Of a stretch of 46,569 nucleotides of DNA, positions 18,093 through 27,189 are shown one piece after another (position 1 is the first letter of the stretch; every line of letters begins with the position of its first letter). Source of the DNA: GCA-2718845 sp913041905 (GTDB lineage: Bacteria > Pseudomonadota > Gammaproteobacteria > GCA-002705445 > GCA-002716945); NCBI GenBank assembly GCA_913041905.1, contig CAJWJQ010000004.1, positions 1-46,569 on the forward strand. The letters run 5' to 3'. The position numbers and the translations under genes were made by a program. The notes under the pieces are model-generated. The model was given only the letters and a program-made list of their open reading frames with translations. It ran no database searches and was not told the origin of the DNA.

Positions 18093-18995
18093 TTAACTAT
18101 TTAATAATAATTCTACTAACTGTAGATATGTATATCCTTTTTTCTTAGCAGACATAGGAACAAGACTGTGGCTAGTCATTCCAGGTATAGTATTAACCTC
18201 TATTAAACTAATTTCATTATTATCAATAAAGAAATCTACTCTACCCCAACCTTTGCAACCAAGAACTTGAAAAGCTTTTAGGCATGTTGATTCTATTTTT
18301 TCTAGCATGTCAGGTTCAAATGTAGGAAAAGTAAAACTAGTATCATCGTCTATATATTTTGCTTGATAATCATAAAATTCTCTTTTTGTTTCAATTTTAA
18401 TTATGGGGAAAACAATGTCACCAATTATTGGCGCTGTATATTCATAACCTTCGACATATTCTTCTACAAAATATTCATTATGAGAATTTACAGATGATAC
18501 ACTCATAGATAATTCTTTTGAATTATTTAAAATTTTTATGCCTACGCTTGACCCTGATTTATCAGGTTTTAATACATATTTATTTGTACCACTAAAAATT
18601 AAATTCTCATGCTCAATAATATTTCCAATGTAACCTGGAGTTTTTAACCCATTATCTAACCATTTTAATTTAGTCATAATTTTTGAGAAAGATACCTTTG
18701 ATGATTTAGTATCTGAGCCAACATAATTTACCCCAATATCATCTAACCATGATTGAACAGTGCCATCTTCTCCTCCTGTTCCATGTATTAGATTAAATAC
18801 AATGTTAATTGAGTGTTTGTGTACAAAGTTTATTAAATCATCTTGATTATTTTTTAAATCACATAAAAAAACTGAATATCCAGCATCTTTTAGAGTTTTA
18901 AAAACTACCTCGCCACTCTCAAGAGAGATTTCTCTCTCATTAGACCATCCTCCATAGAGAATACCGATACTGGTGTCTTTATTTATTTTTGTCAT
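18093..18995 (-). CDS. ddl: D-alanine--D-alanine ligase
   Basis: A 300-residue ATP-grasp ligase that makes D-Ala-D-Ala for peptidoglycan. The N-terminal block GILYGGWSNEREISLESG, the HGTGGEDGTVQSWLD motif, VLKPDKSGSSVGI and the metal-binding IEVNTIPGMTSHSLVP are all present. It matches the compact DdlB type (about 300 residues). It sits three bases after murB and one base before ftsQ, as expected for the dcw cluster. Confidence 0.95.
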   Translation of the reverse strand: MTKINKDTSIGILYGGWSNEREISLESGEVVFKTLKDAGYSVFLCDLKNNQDDLINFVHKHSINIVFNLIHGTGGEDGTVQSWLDDIGVNYVGSDTKSSKVSFSKIMTKLKWLDNGLKTPGYIGNIIEHENLIFSGTNKYVLKPDKSGSSVGIKILNNSKELSMSVSSVNSHNEYFVEEYVEGYEYTAPIIGDIVFPIIKIETKREFYDYQAKYIDDDTSFTFPTFEPDMLEKIESTCLKAFQVLGCKGWGRVDFFIDNNEISLIEVNTIPGMTSHSLVPMSAKKKGYTYLQLVELLLNS

Positions 18996-18998
18996 TTT

Positions 18999-19862
18999 TT
19001 AATATATACATATTTCGCTTTCAAGATTTATTTTATTACGAGAATATATTTCTTTTTTAATAATAGATATAAGTTTTTCTAAGTCTAAACAAGTGCCTGT
19101 TCCATCGTTTATAAAATAATTACAATGTTTTTTAGATATATATATACCCCCAAACTTTGTTAATAATAATTTATCTTTGTGTATTAATGAGTCTATTAAG
19201 GCACTTGCAGAAATTGATGATGATGGATTTTTAAAAATACACCCCGATGACCATTGGTGGATAGGTTGTGTTGATTTTCTTTTCGTAAAATAACTATCCA
19301 ATAAATAATTTTTAAATTTTAAATTTGCATTTATTTTAAAATAAACATCTATGAAGACTTTAATATCATTCATTTGAACTCTTCTATAAGAGGTTTTAAA
19401 ACTACTTTTAGGTAATTTGACAATATTAGAATTTTTATCTATCACTGTTACATATTTTACTAAATCCCATATCTCTTGATTGAAAGCCCCTGCGTTCATA
19501 GTTAAAGCGCCACCTACAGTGCCTGGTATGCCATGAAGAAATTCAAATCCGGGTATTTTATTTTTATGCACAAATTTAGCTAATCGTGCACATGACGTGC
19601 CAGCGCTTGCGTATACGTTTTTAGTGCCTATTAAAGATAGTGATTTCTTAAATTTTTTTAAACAAATTAAATCTCCTAGATAGCCATTATCCTTAAAAGC
19701 AATATTTGAACCATTGCCAAGAATAATAGTTTTCTCTTTCTTTAATACTTTTTTTAGGTTTTTTAAATCATCCATATTTTCAGGAAAATAAATTATTTTT
19801 GCATTACCACCCAATCGTATTGTTGTATATTTCTTTAACGATATATTTTTTAAGATTTTCAT
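18999..19862 (-). CDS. murB: UDP-N-acetylenolpyruvoylglucosamine reductase MurB
   Basis: A 287-residue FAD-dependent reductase completing UDP-MurNAc. FAD-binding blocks are NTTIRLGG-like (here KKYTTIRLGGNAKII) and ILGNGSNIAFKD. FLHGIPGTVGGALTMNAGAF and SYRRVQ follow, and the catalytic serine is in WSSGCIFKNP. The C-terminal glutamate is in LESEICIY. It begins two bases after murG; murC, normally between them, is not there. Confidence 0.94.
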   Translation of the reverse strand: MKILKNISLKKYTTIRLGGNAKIIYFPENMDDLKNLKKVLKKEKTIILGNGSNIAFKDNGYLGDLICLKKFKKSLSLIGTKNVYASAGTSCARLAKFVHKNKIPGFEFLHGIPGTVGGALTMNAGAFNQEIWDLVKYVTVIDKNSNIVKLPKSSFKTSYRRVQMNDIKVFIDVYFKINANLKFKNYLLDSYFTKRKSTQPIHQWSSGCIFKNPSSSISASALIDSLIHKDKLLLTKFGGIYISKKHCNYFINDGTGTCLDLEKLISIIKKEIYSRNKINLESEICIY

Positions 19863-19864
19863 AA

Positions 19865-20941
19865 TTATTTTTTAATTAAATTCAATGAATTTTCCACTAT
19901 AATATTTATTGTGTCTTTTGGAAATATAGTTTGTATATTTTTTGCTAATGCATAAAGTCTTTTTTGGTCATTAAACAATATATTTATCGTAGTTATAAAA
20001 TTTTCAATAAAATCATCTTTTTGCTCTAATAAAATTGTGGCTGAGTTTTTAGCCAGGTATTGTGCATTAATTAATTGATGATTATCTGTCGCATAAGGAA
20101 AAGGTATGATAATAGATGCTCTTCCTATTTTTGCAATCTCTGATATTGAAGTTGACCCGGCTCTACAAACAACTAATGTCGCCCAATTAAAACATTTATC
20201 AATGTCATTGGTAAACTCTAATACTTCAGCGTTTATTTTATTTTTTAAATATTTTTCCTGTACTATTTTTTTGTTATCAAACCCACATATATGCTTAACG
20301 CTTATATTATTATTGTCAAAATTAGATATAGCAAATGGCAAAGTATTATTAAAAAATAAAGACCCTTGACTACCCCCTAAAATTAAAATGTTAATTTGAG
20401 ACTTGCTATCAGAATATACGGACTCTGGTGGCTCTAACTCATTAAAATTATCTCTAACTGGATTACCTGTATGAATAATTTTGTTGCTTTGTCTATTAAA
20501 GCTCATTGGAAATGTTTCAAATATTCTTTTTGACAAGAAGTAATTTATCTTATTAGCGGTGCCAGCAATTGAGTTTTGCTCATGAGTAACAACAGGTATG
20601 TTTAACACAAACCCGCTAATTGTTCCTGGAAGACTTACATATCCTCCAAATCCAAAAATTAGACATGGTTTATATTTTTTAATAATTATGAAAGATTCAA
20701 CTATGGATACTAAAAAATTAAATAATCCGAAAATTTTTTTTAAAAAATTCTTCCCTCTTATTCCTTGAGACTTTACATGTTTTATTTGTATAGATTCATC
20801 TTGAATAACTTTATTCTCTAATCCATTCTTTGTTCCTATCCAAATAATTTTATACCCTTTTTTTATATATTCTATACTGAGCGTATAGGCTGGATAGACA
20901 TGTCCACCAGTACCGCTCGAGAGTATTGCAATGTATTTCAT
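19865..20941 (-). CDS. murG: Undecaprenyldiphospho-muramoylpentapeptide GlcNAc transferase MurG
   Basis: A 358-residue GT-B glycosyltransferase that converts lipid I to lipid II on the inner face of the membrane. The G-loop SSGTGGHVYPAYTLS is at the N-terminus, and GGYVSLPG, THEQNSIAG, GNPVRDNF and ILGGSQGSLFFN are present. The UDP-GlcNAc-binding region reads CRAGSTSISEIAKIGRASIIIPFPYATDNHQ. The ATG overlaps the ftsW stop in a TAATG junction. Confidence 0.96.
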   Translation of the reverse strand: MKYIAILSSGTGGHVYPAYTLSIEYIKKGYKIIWIGTKNGLENKVIQDESIQIKHVKSQGIRGKNFLKKIFGLFNFLVSIVESFIIIKKYKPCLIFGFGGYVSLPGTISGFVLNIPVVTHEQNSIAGTANKINYFLSKRIFETFPMSFNRQSNKIIHTGNPVRDNFNELEPPESVYSDSKSQINILILGGSQGSLFFNNTLPFAISNFDNNNISVKHICGFDNKKIVQEKYLKNKINAEVLEFTNDIDKCFNWATLVVCRAGSTSISEIAKIGRASIIIPFPYATDNHQLINAQYLAKNSATILLEQKDDFIENFITTINILFNDQKRLYALAKNIQTIFPKDTINIIVENSLNLIKK

Positions 20942-22095
20942 TAATAACTCCTTTGCACTCCTTGGCTAATTTTTTGTCTATTTTCAATTTGTATTCTTAT
21001 TAGCAGACCAATGCAGATAAACATTACTAACAAATTAGTCCCTCCATAACTTATAAAAGGCAAGCCCATTCCTTTTGTGGGCGCTAGACCGATATTTACC
21101 ATTATATGAATTATAGCTTGAAAAGTAATAAGGAATCCTATCGTATAGGTTAAATTTGATGCAAAGAATAACCCATTTTGTCTAGATTTATTACCTAATC
21201 TAAAAATTCTTAGAAAAATAATAAAGAAAATTATTATGATTAACAAGGAAAATAAAAGACCAAGCTCTTCTGCTACTAAAGCAAATATAAAATCATTGTA
21301 TGACTCCGGTAGATAGAATAATTTTTGAACACTTGACCCTAAGCCTAAACCAAATAAACCACCCTTTCCAAAAGCTAGCAAAGATTGTATAAGCTGAAAA
21401 CCTGATCCGGTTGGATCATCCCATGGATTTAAAAAAGAAATAATTCTTTTTAATCGATAGGGTTGGAAAATTATCAAAGGTATTATTGCAAGTATTGCAA
21501 TAAATATATATATAAAAAATTTTTTTAAGTTAAGGCCTGAAATTAGCATTAGTGAAAAAAAAGTTGCTATAAGCAAAATAACACTACCGAGATCTCTTTG
21601 AAATATAATTATTAAAGATAGAATTGCAACCATAAAAAGACATTTATTAAATGAGTCATTAATATTATTTCTTGTGATATAACCACAAACCCAAACCATT
21701 AAAAATAAACGAGAAATTTCTGCTACTTGTATTGTTATAAAACCTAAATCAAGCCATCTTTTAGCTCCATTAACTTCCCTCCCCAAGCCGGGTATAAAAA
21801 TTATTATTGATAATAAAAATGACAATAAAAGAAATAGTTTTCCATAATCATTATAAAAACTTAATCTGACTCTACTTACAATAGATGCCAACATTAAACC
21901 AAGTATCAAAAATATTGAATGTTTAAAAATAAAAAAAAATGGATTAGATGTCTTTTGGTAAGAATAATCAAGTGTTGCAGAAGTTACCATTACAAAGCCT
22001 ATTGCAGCAAGTACCGCAAAAGATAATATGAGCGTATGGTCAATATCTCTACTCTCGCTTATTAATATACGCTTTTTTATATAATCAATTAACAA
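20941..22095 (-). CDS. ftsW: Peptidoglycan glycosyltransferase FtsW
   Basis: A 384-residue SEDS-family membrane protein that polymerises septal peptidoglycan with FtsI. About ten membrane helices are visible. Family blocks are GLGREVNGAKRWLDLGFITIQVAEISR, FQRDLGS and the C-terminal GLPFISYGGTNL. The only canonical in-frame start is a TTG at 22095, inside the last codons of murD; the first ATG is at residue 36, within the membrane part. A weak start may keep its level low and coupled to murD. Confidence 0.94.
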   Translation of the reverse strand: MLIDYIKKRILISESRDIDHTLILSFAVLAAIGFVMVTSATLDYSYQKTSNPFFFIFKHSIFLILGLMLASIVSRVRLSFYNDYGKLFLLLSFLLSIIIFIPGLGREVNGAKRWLDLGFITIQVAEISRLFLMVWVCGYITRNNINDSFNKCLFMVAILSLIIIFQRDLGSVILLIATFFSLMLISGLNLKKFFIYIFIAILAIIPLIIFQPYRLKRIISFLNPWDDPTGSGFQLIQSLLAFGKGGLFGLGLGSSVQKLFYLPESYNDFIFALVAEELGLLFSLLIIIIFFIIFLRIFRLGNKSRQNGLFFASNLTYTIGFLITFQAIIHIMVNIGLAPTKGMGLPFISYGGTNLLVMFICIGLLIRIQIENRQKISQGVQRSY

Positions 22096-23392
22096 TATTT
22101 TCTACAGCTTTTATAAAAGCTATTCCTCTATCCGCATAATCATTGTACATATCAAAACTTGGGCTAGCGGGTGATAATAGGACAGAATCATATGGTTTGG
22201 CATGTTTTTTAGATAATGTTATTGCCTGATTCATATCCGCTACATCTAATGTTGGTACATTTGTATCCAGCTGTGTTTTTATGTAATCTTTGTTTTCACC
22301 TAAAAATATTATTAATTTAACTTTTTCATTAATAATATTTGAGAGAGAATTATAATTAATATCTTTTTTAGACCCTCCTAATATTAAAATAATGTTTTTA
22401 TCAAGGAATTCTAAAGCTGCTTTAGTAGAATCACAATTAGTTGACTTAGAATCATTATACCAATTTGTATTGTTATGTGATTTTATACATTCTATTCTAT
22501 GAGGGAGATACTTGTAGTGTTTTAGTTGGCTAAAACATTTATAAATATCAATCTCTAGAGTTTCTGACACTGAAAGAACAGCTAATATATTATATAGATT
22601 ATGTATCCCTTTATATGCAAAACTATCATTATTTAAACAGACCGCTTCATCATTAAAAGTAATTTTTTGATTACGTTTATTATTTATTAAACAAGTATTA
22701 TTATTATTTTCAATACCAAAAAATTTTATATCTTTTGAATAATCAATTATATTTTTTATTAGATTACTTGCTAAAATATTAGATGAATTTTTAAAGATGT
22801 TTTTTTTCGTATTTAAATATTTTTGAAAACTCTCATGTCTCTCAATGTGGTCATGCGTTACATTAGTAATAAGACTAACATGGCTTGTAAAATCAGTCAT
22901 ATACTCTAATTGGTAACTCGATAATTCAAGTATAATATATTTATAATCCTCCTTCAGAGTTAAAGGTGATTTCCCATTATTTCCACATGCAATGCTCTTA
23001 TAACCACATCCATTTAATGCATGCTCTAACATTGAGACTACCGTTGTTTTTCCATTTGTCCCCGTTACAGATATAATCTTTGTTTTATTTTTTCTTTTGA
23101 ATAAATCTATATCCGTAATAATGGGTATGGATAATTTAGAAATATCTTCTAATAATTGATGTTTTGGATTAAAACCAGGGCTAACTATTACCTCATCAAT
23201 ATTATTCAAAAAATCTTTAGGAGTTTTTAAAAAATACATTTTCTCTTTAATAGATTCATAATCTGATAATTCATCTATCATATTCTTATTTCTTGTATCA
23301 AATATTTTAAAATCGATATTATTATGCGTAAAAAAATCAATACAAGAACGTCCGGTTATACCCAAGCCTAATATTAATTTTTTCATTTTCAT
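22085..23392 (-). CDS. murD: UDP-N-acetylmuramoylalanine--D-glutamate ligase MurD
   Basis: A 435-residue Mur ligase that adds D-Glu to UDP-MurNAc-L-Ala. The N-terminal nucleotide-binding domain starts ILGLGITGRSCIDFF, the ATP loop is VTGTNGKTTVV near residues 110-120, and NVTHDHIERH and YNDSKSTNCDS follow. The C-terminal block LLSPASPSFDMYNDYADRG is characteristic of MurD. It overlaps ftsW by 11 bases and abuts mraY. A second ATG six bases in is an equally possible start. Confidence 0.96.
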   Translation of the reverse strand: MKMKKLILGLGITGRSCIDFFTHNNIDFKIFDTRNKNMIDELSDYESIKEKMYFLKTPKDFLNNIDEVIVSPGFNPKHQLLEDISKLSIPIITDIDLFKRKNKTKIISVTGTNGKTTVVSMLEHALNGCGYKSIACGNNGKSPLTLKEDYKYIILELSSYQLEYMTDFTSHVSLITNVTHDHIERHESFQKYLNTKKNIFKNSSNILASNLIKNIIDYSKDIKFFGIENNNNTCLINNKRNQKITFNDEAVCLNNDSFAYKGIHNLYNILAVLSVSETLEIDIYKCFSQLKHYKYLPHRIECIKSHNNTNWYNDSKSTNCDSTKAALEFLDKNIILILGGSKKDINYNSLSNIINEKVKLIIFLGENKDYIKTQLDTNVPTLDVADMNQAITLSKKHAKPYDSVLLSPASPSFDMYNDYADRGIAFIKAVENIVN

Positions 23393-23393
23393 G

Positions 23394-24479
23394 TCATCTA
23401 ATTTTTAATGAAGACAGAGCTATTAGAACAAATATAAAAGTAATTATCCAAAATCTTACGATTATTTTTGGTTCTTTTAAGCCTTTTTTTTCATAGTGAT
23501 GGTGTATAGGAGCCATTAAAAAAATTCTTTGTTTGTATGCTTTGTAATATAATACTTGAATAATAACTGAAAGAGCTTCCATTACAAACACTCCTCCCAT
23601 AATTGCATATATAATTTCTAATCTTAATAAAACTGCGATAGTTGCTAAAACAGCGCCTAATGATAATGAACCTGTGTCCCCCATAAAAACATCTGCTGGG
23701 TATGAGTTATACCATAAAAAACCTAAACCAGAACCAACAATTGCGCTAGAGAATATAGCTATTTCAGAAACATCAGGTAAATATGGTATTAGTAAATAAT
23801 TTGCAATATTAAAATTTCCTTGGACGTATGAAAAAAGAACAAACGCGGCAGCAATTAAAATACATGGCAAGATAGCAAGTCCATCAAGTCCATCTGTAAG
23901 ATTAACAGCATTGCTTGATCCTACTATTACAAATATACTCCAAGGTATGAAAAAAATTCCTAAATATAGAGAAAAGTTTTTTAAAAAAGGCAATGTTAGA
24001 CTTAAATCAATAACATGAACTGCTGTATTATAAATATATATAACCACTATTCCAGAAACAACTATTTGTAAAATAAACTTTGTCTTTCCTTTTATTCCAT
24101 CGCTTGATGAATATAATAATTTCTGATAATCATCATAAAACCCTATCAAACCAAAAGAGATCATTATAAAAGATAAAATCCAGATGCTTTTATTTAAAAT
24201 ATCAGCCCATAAAAATGTGCTAATTATAACTGACAAGATAATAATTGTTCCACCCATAGTTGGAGTATCTGCTTTATCTTCTATGTGCGACTCAGGACCA
24301 TCGTCACGAATGCTTTGATATAGTTTATTATTTTTTAGGAAATTTATAATTATGGGTCCTGAAACAAGAGATATAAATAAAGCGGTAAGAGCTGCTAGTA
24401 TGATTCTTAGTGTTAAATAGTGAAAAACATCAAATCCTAGATAAAATTGCGTAAGATAATCAAATAAATAATAGAACAT
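23394..24479 (-). CDS. mraY: Phospho-N-acetylmuramoyl-pentapeptide-transferase MraY
   Basis: A 361-residue integral membrane enzyme that makes lipid I from UDP-MurNAc-pentapeptide and undecaprenyl phosphate. About ten membrane helices are seen. Catalytic and binding blocks are DTPTMGGTIII, GFYDDYQKL, NAVNLTDGLDGLAI, the DVFMGDTGSL stretch with its catalytic aspartate, and the histidine cluster APIHHHYEKKG. Length matches E. coli (360). It lies eight bases after murF. Confidence 0.97.
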   Translation of the reverse strand: MFYYLFDYLTQFYLGFDVFHYLTLRIILAALTALFISLVSGPIIINFLKNNKLYQSIRDDGPESHIEDKADTPTMGGTIIILSVIISTFLWADILNKSIWILSFIMISFGLIGFYDDYQKLLYSSSDGIKGKTKFILQIVVSGIVVIYIYNTAVHVIDLSLTLPFLKNFSLYLGIFFIPWSIFVIVGSSNAVNLTDGLDGLAILPCILIAAAFVLFSYVQGNFNIANYLLIPYLPDVSEIAIFSSAIVGSGLGFLWYNSYPADVFMGDTGSLSLGAVLATIAVLLRLEIIYAIMGGVFVMEALSVIIQVLYYKAYKQRIFLMAPIHHHYEKKGLKEPKIIVRFWIITFIFVLIALSSLKIR

Positions 24480-24487
24480 ATCGTATT

Positions 24488-25828
24488 TTAGTATTTTCCT
24501 ATAGACAATGCATCTACTATAACTTCAAATTTCATAAATCTTGATGCTTTTATTAATATATTTACATCTTCAGTTATCATTGGTTTAATAAATTCTATTA
24601 ACTCAGAAGTCGTCAAAAAACTATACGATCCATCTCCAAAGTTTTTTTTAATTTCTTTGCTGTATTTACTGATTAAAAAAATTTTTTCAACTTTATTTTT
24701 TTTTGCAAAGTCTCCTATCTCTATATGATATTTTCGTGCATCCTTTCCTAATTCACCCATATCACCCATGATAAGCCATTTTTTTCCATTAATTTTTGAT
24801 AAAGAACATATAGCAGCCTTAAAAGATTCTGGGTTCGCATTATAAGTGCTATCTATTATATTAGACTTATTATATCCATTAATTTTAAAAAATCTTCCTC
24901 TTATATCTCTTGCATTCTTCAGCCCTTGAATTACATTATTGGATGTTGCTCCTGCCTCCATAGAGCATGCAATTGAAAATAGAATATTATATATTTCATG
25001 TTTCTCTAATTTATTATTATCAATATTTAATTCATCACCTTTATATGTTTTTATTAGCAAGTTACTAGATGTGTTGCTTTGTAGATAATAATCTGCATGT
25101 TGATTTTGAGAAATTGTTTTAACAATATTATTTTTAGATTTTGCTTCCCACCTTTGGTAATTTGGATCATCTATATTGAGAATAACAATTTTTTTATAGC
25201 CTTGATTATCAAGAATTTCTTCTTTAGTTATTATAATATTTTCTAATGTCTTAAAACTATCTAAATGTGCGGGTGATACATTAAGTAAAGCAACTATTTT
25301 TGGCTTAACTATATTAGTTAACTCTTGGATATCTCCATTTTTACTTGCTCCCATCTCTAAAACAAAGAATTTTGTCTTCTTTTCTGCCCTAAATATAGAT
25401 AACGGCAAACCAATTTGATTATTATAATTTTTATAAGTTTGTAAAGTTAAATTACATTGCCTTAGAATTGATGCTATTAAATTAGTTACGGTTGTCTTAC
25501 CATTAGTTCCGGTAATACCTATGGTAACTGGTTTAATTAATGATGTGTAGTATGAAGCTAATTGGCCTAATGCAGTAATTGTATTTTTAACAATGAATTG
25601 AGGTTTATTATTTATAGGGCGATCACAGATAATTGCTTTTGCTCCATTTTTAAGTGCATCTTCTATATAATCATGTCCATCATGGTTATCTCCTTTAATT
25701 GCAAAAAATATATTATTTTCTTTAGTTGTTCTGGAATCAATGGAAACTCCATTAAAAGTAGTATTAGAAGGCACTCCTATTGCCTTTGTTTTTAATGTTT
25801 TTTCTAAATCAGAGATAGATATTTTCAT
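24488..25828 (-). CDS. murF: UDP-N-acetylmuramoyl-tripeptide--D-alanyl-D-alanine ligase MurF
   Basis: A 446-residue Mur ligase that adds the D-Ala-D-Ala dipeptide. The ATP loop is GITGTNGKTTVTNLIA near residues 105-120. Other blocks are LEMGASKNGDIQELTNIVKP, NVSPAHLDSF, DSTYNANPESFKAA and LIMGDMGELG. It overlaps murE by an ATGA junction. Nothing unusual in length or motifs. Confidence 0.96.
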   Translation of the reverse strand: MKISISDLEKTLKTKAIGVPSNTTFNGVSIDSRTTKENNIFFAIKGDNHDGHDYIEDALKNGAKAIICDRPINNKPQFIVKNTITALGQLASYYTSLIKPVTIGITGTNGKTTVTNLIASILRQCNLTLQTYKNYNNQIGLPLSIFRAEKKTKFFVLEMGASKNGDIQELTNIVKPKIVALLNVSPAHLDSFKTLENIIITKEEILDNQGYKKIVILNIDDPNYQRWEAKSKNNIVKTISQNQHADYYLQSNTSSNLLIKTYKGDELNIDNNKLEKHEIYNILFSIACSMEAGATSNNVIQGLKNARDIRGRFFKINGYNKSNIIDSTYNANPESFKAAICSLSKINGKKWLIMGDMGELGKDARKYHIEIGDFAKKNKVEKIFLISKYSKEIKKNFGDGSYSFLTTSELIEFIKPMITEDVNILIKASRFMKFEVIVDALSIGKY

Positions 25829-27189
25829 TTCAATAACATTTTTACATATTTTATATCATTATGTTTGACAATTCTTTTCTTATAAAGAATTTCATTTTCA
25901 TTACCCTTCCCTAGTAATAATATTAGATGCCCCTCTCTTGCAAGCCTAATAGCTTGTTTAATAGCACTCTTTCTTTTTATAATTATTTCTGCTTTTGGTT
26001 TATTCTTAATTCCTTTTTTTATATCCTTGAGTATTTGTAAAGAATTTTCGCTTCTAGGATTATCGTCTGTTAGTATTATCTTGTCCGAATATTTATCAGC
26101 AATTCTACCAAACTGTAATCTTTTATTTTTGTCCCTATCGCCACCACAACCAAAAACTGTAGCTAATAATTTGCAATTTAACTCTTTCTTGCTAATTTTT
26201 ATAATTCGTTCAAATGAACTAATGGTATGTGCATAATCTATAATAAACATTATATTGTCCTTGCCTTTAATTATATGGGCTCTTCCAGGAATTTGTCCTA
26301 AGTTATTATTAATTTTTAATTGTAATTTCTTATTTACGCCTTGTGTACGAAAAAAATTGTCAATTAAACCATATGGAGGTTCAAATAAACTCTGATTAGA
26401 GTTAAACATATTATAATAAATTATTTGTGAACGCTTAATATAACGTAATAATAACTGACTATTATTACATGCTTGGTTTAAAAAAATTTTTCCATTTGTC
26501 ATCTCTAATAGTTTTGCTTTAGATTTAACATAATTAGTAAAATTTTTATGATATTCTATATGATCCTTGTTTATATTAGTAACAATGCTTGTATTAAATT
26601 TTATGCAATCAACTCTTCCTTGTTGTAAACCTTGAGATGAACATTCTATTATAATTATATCTACGTTAGCATTATTAAATTTATTAAATAACTCAAATAA
26701 AATATCATTTCTAGGAGTAGTATAACTACTTCGTGTTAATCTTGGAAATACACCATTTCCTTCTGATGAAATTAAACCTACTTTCTTGCCAATTAATTGA
26801 TATCCTTTGGCTAAACTGTATGATGTAGAGGTCTTACCATCAGTACCTGTTATGCCTATAACTAACTTATTCTTTAATGGTTGATTATATATATGGTCTA
26901 GAAAAATATTAAGATTTTTTTGTAAAAAGCATGAGCGTAAATATGAAATTTGTTTTCTTAATCTATCTTTTTGTATAGTATTCGAAGTTATTAATCCAAT
27001 TGCACCATTTTGTATTCCTTCATTTATATAATTATATAAATTATTATTTTTTATATTTACCAATATAAGGATTTTATTTTTACAATTTTCTTTACTATTA
27101 AAAGATAGGGAGTTAGCTATATTTTGTATTTTAGGATTTATTTTTTTTATATAATCAATTATTTTTTTAATTTCATTATTTTTTCTCAT
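25825..27189 (-). CDS. murE: UDP-MurNAc-tripeptide synthetase MurE (meso-DAP type)
   Basis: A 454-residue Mur ligase that adds the third amino acid of the stem peptide. The ATP loop is GITGTDGKTSTSYS near residues 110-125, and FIDYAHTISSFERI and VFGCGGDRDKNKR are present. The substrate motif DNPR at residues 376-379 indicates meso-diaminopimelate rather than lysine, as expected for a Gram-negative. It overlaps ftsI (TGA of ftsI in ATGA) and murF. It is a little shorter than E. coli (495), with a divergent N-terminal domain. Confidence 0.95.
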   Translation of the reverse strand: MRKNNEIKKIIDYIKKINPKIQNIANSLSFNSKENCKNKILILVNIKNNNLYNYINEGIQNGAIGLITSNTIQKDRLRKQISYLRSCFLQKNLNIFLDHIYNQPLKNKLVIGITGTDGKTSTSYSLAKGYQLIGKKVGLISSEGNGVFPRLTRSSYTTPRNDILFELFNKFNNANVDIIIIECSSQGLQQGRVDCIKFNTSIVTNINKDHIEYHKNFTNYVKSKAKLLEMTNGKIFLNQACNNSQLLLRYIKRSQIIYYNMFNSNQSLFEPPYGLIDNFFRTQGVNKKLQLKINNNLGQIPGRAHIIKGKDNIMFIIDYAHTISSFERIIKISKKELNCKLLATVFGCGGDRDKNKRLQFGRIADKYSDKIILTDDNPRSENSLQILKDIKKGIKNKPKAEIIIKRKSAIKQAIRLAREGHLILLLGKGNENEILYKKRIVKHNDIKYVKMLLK

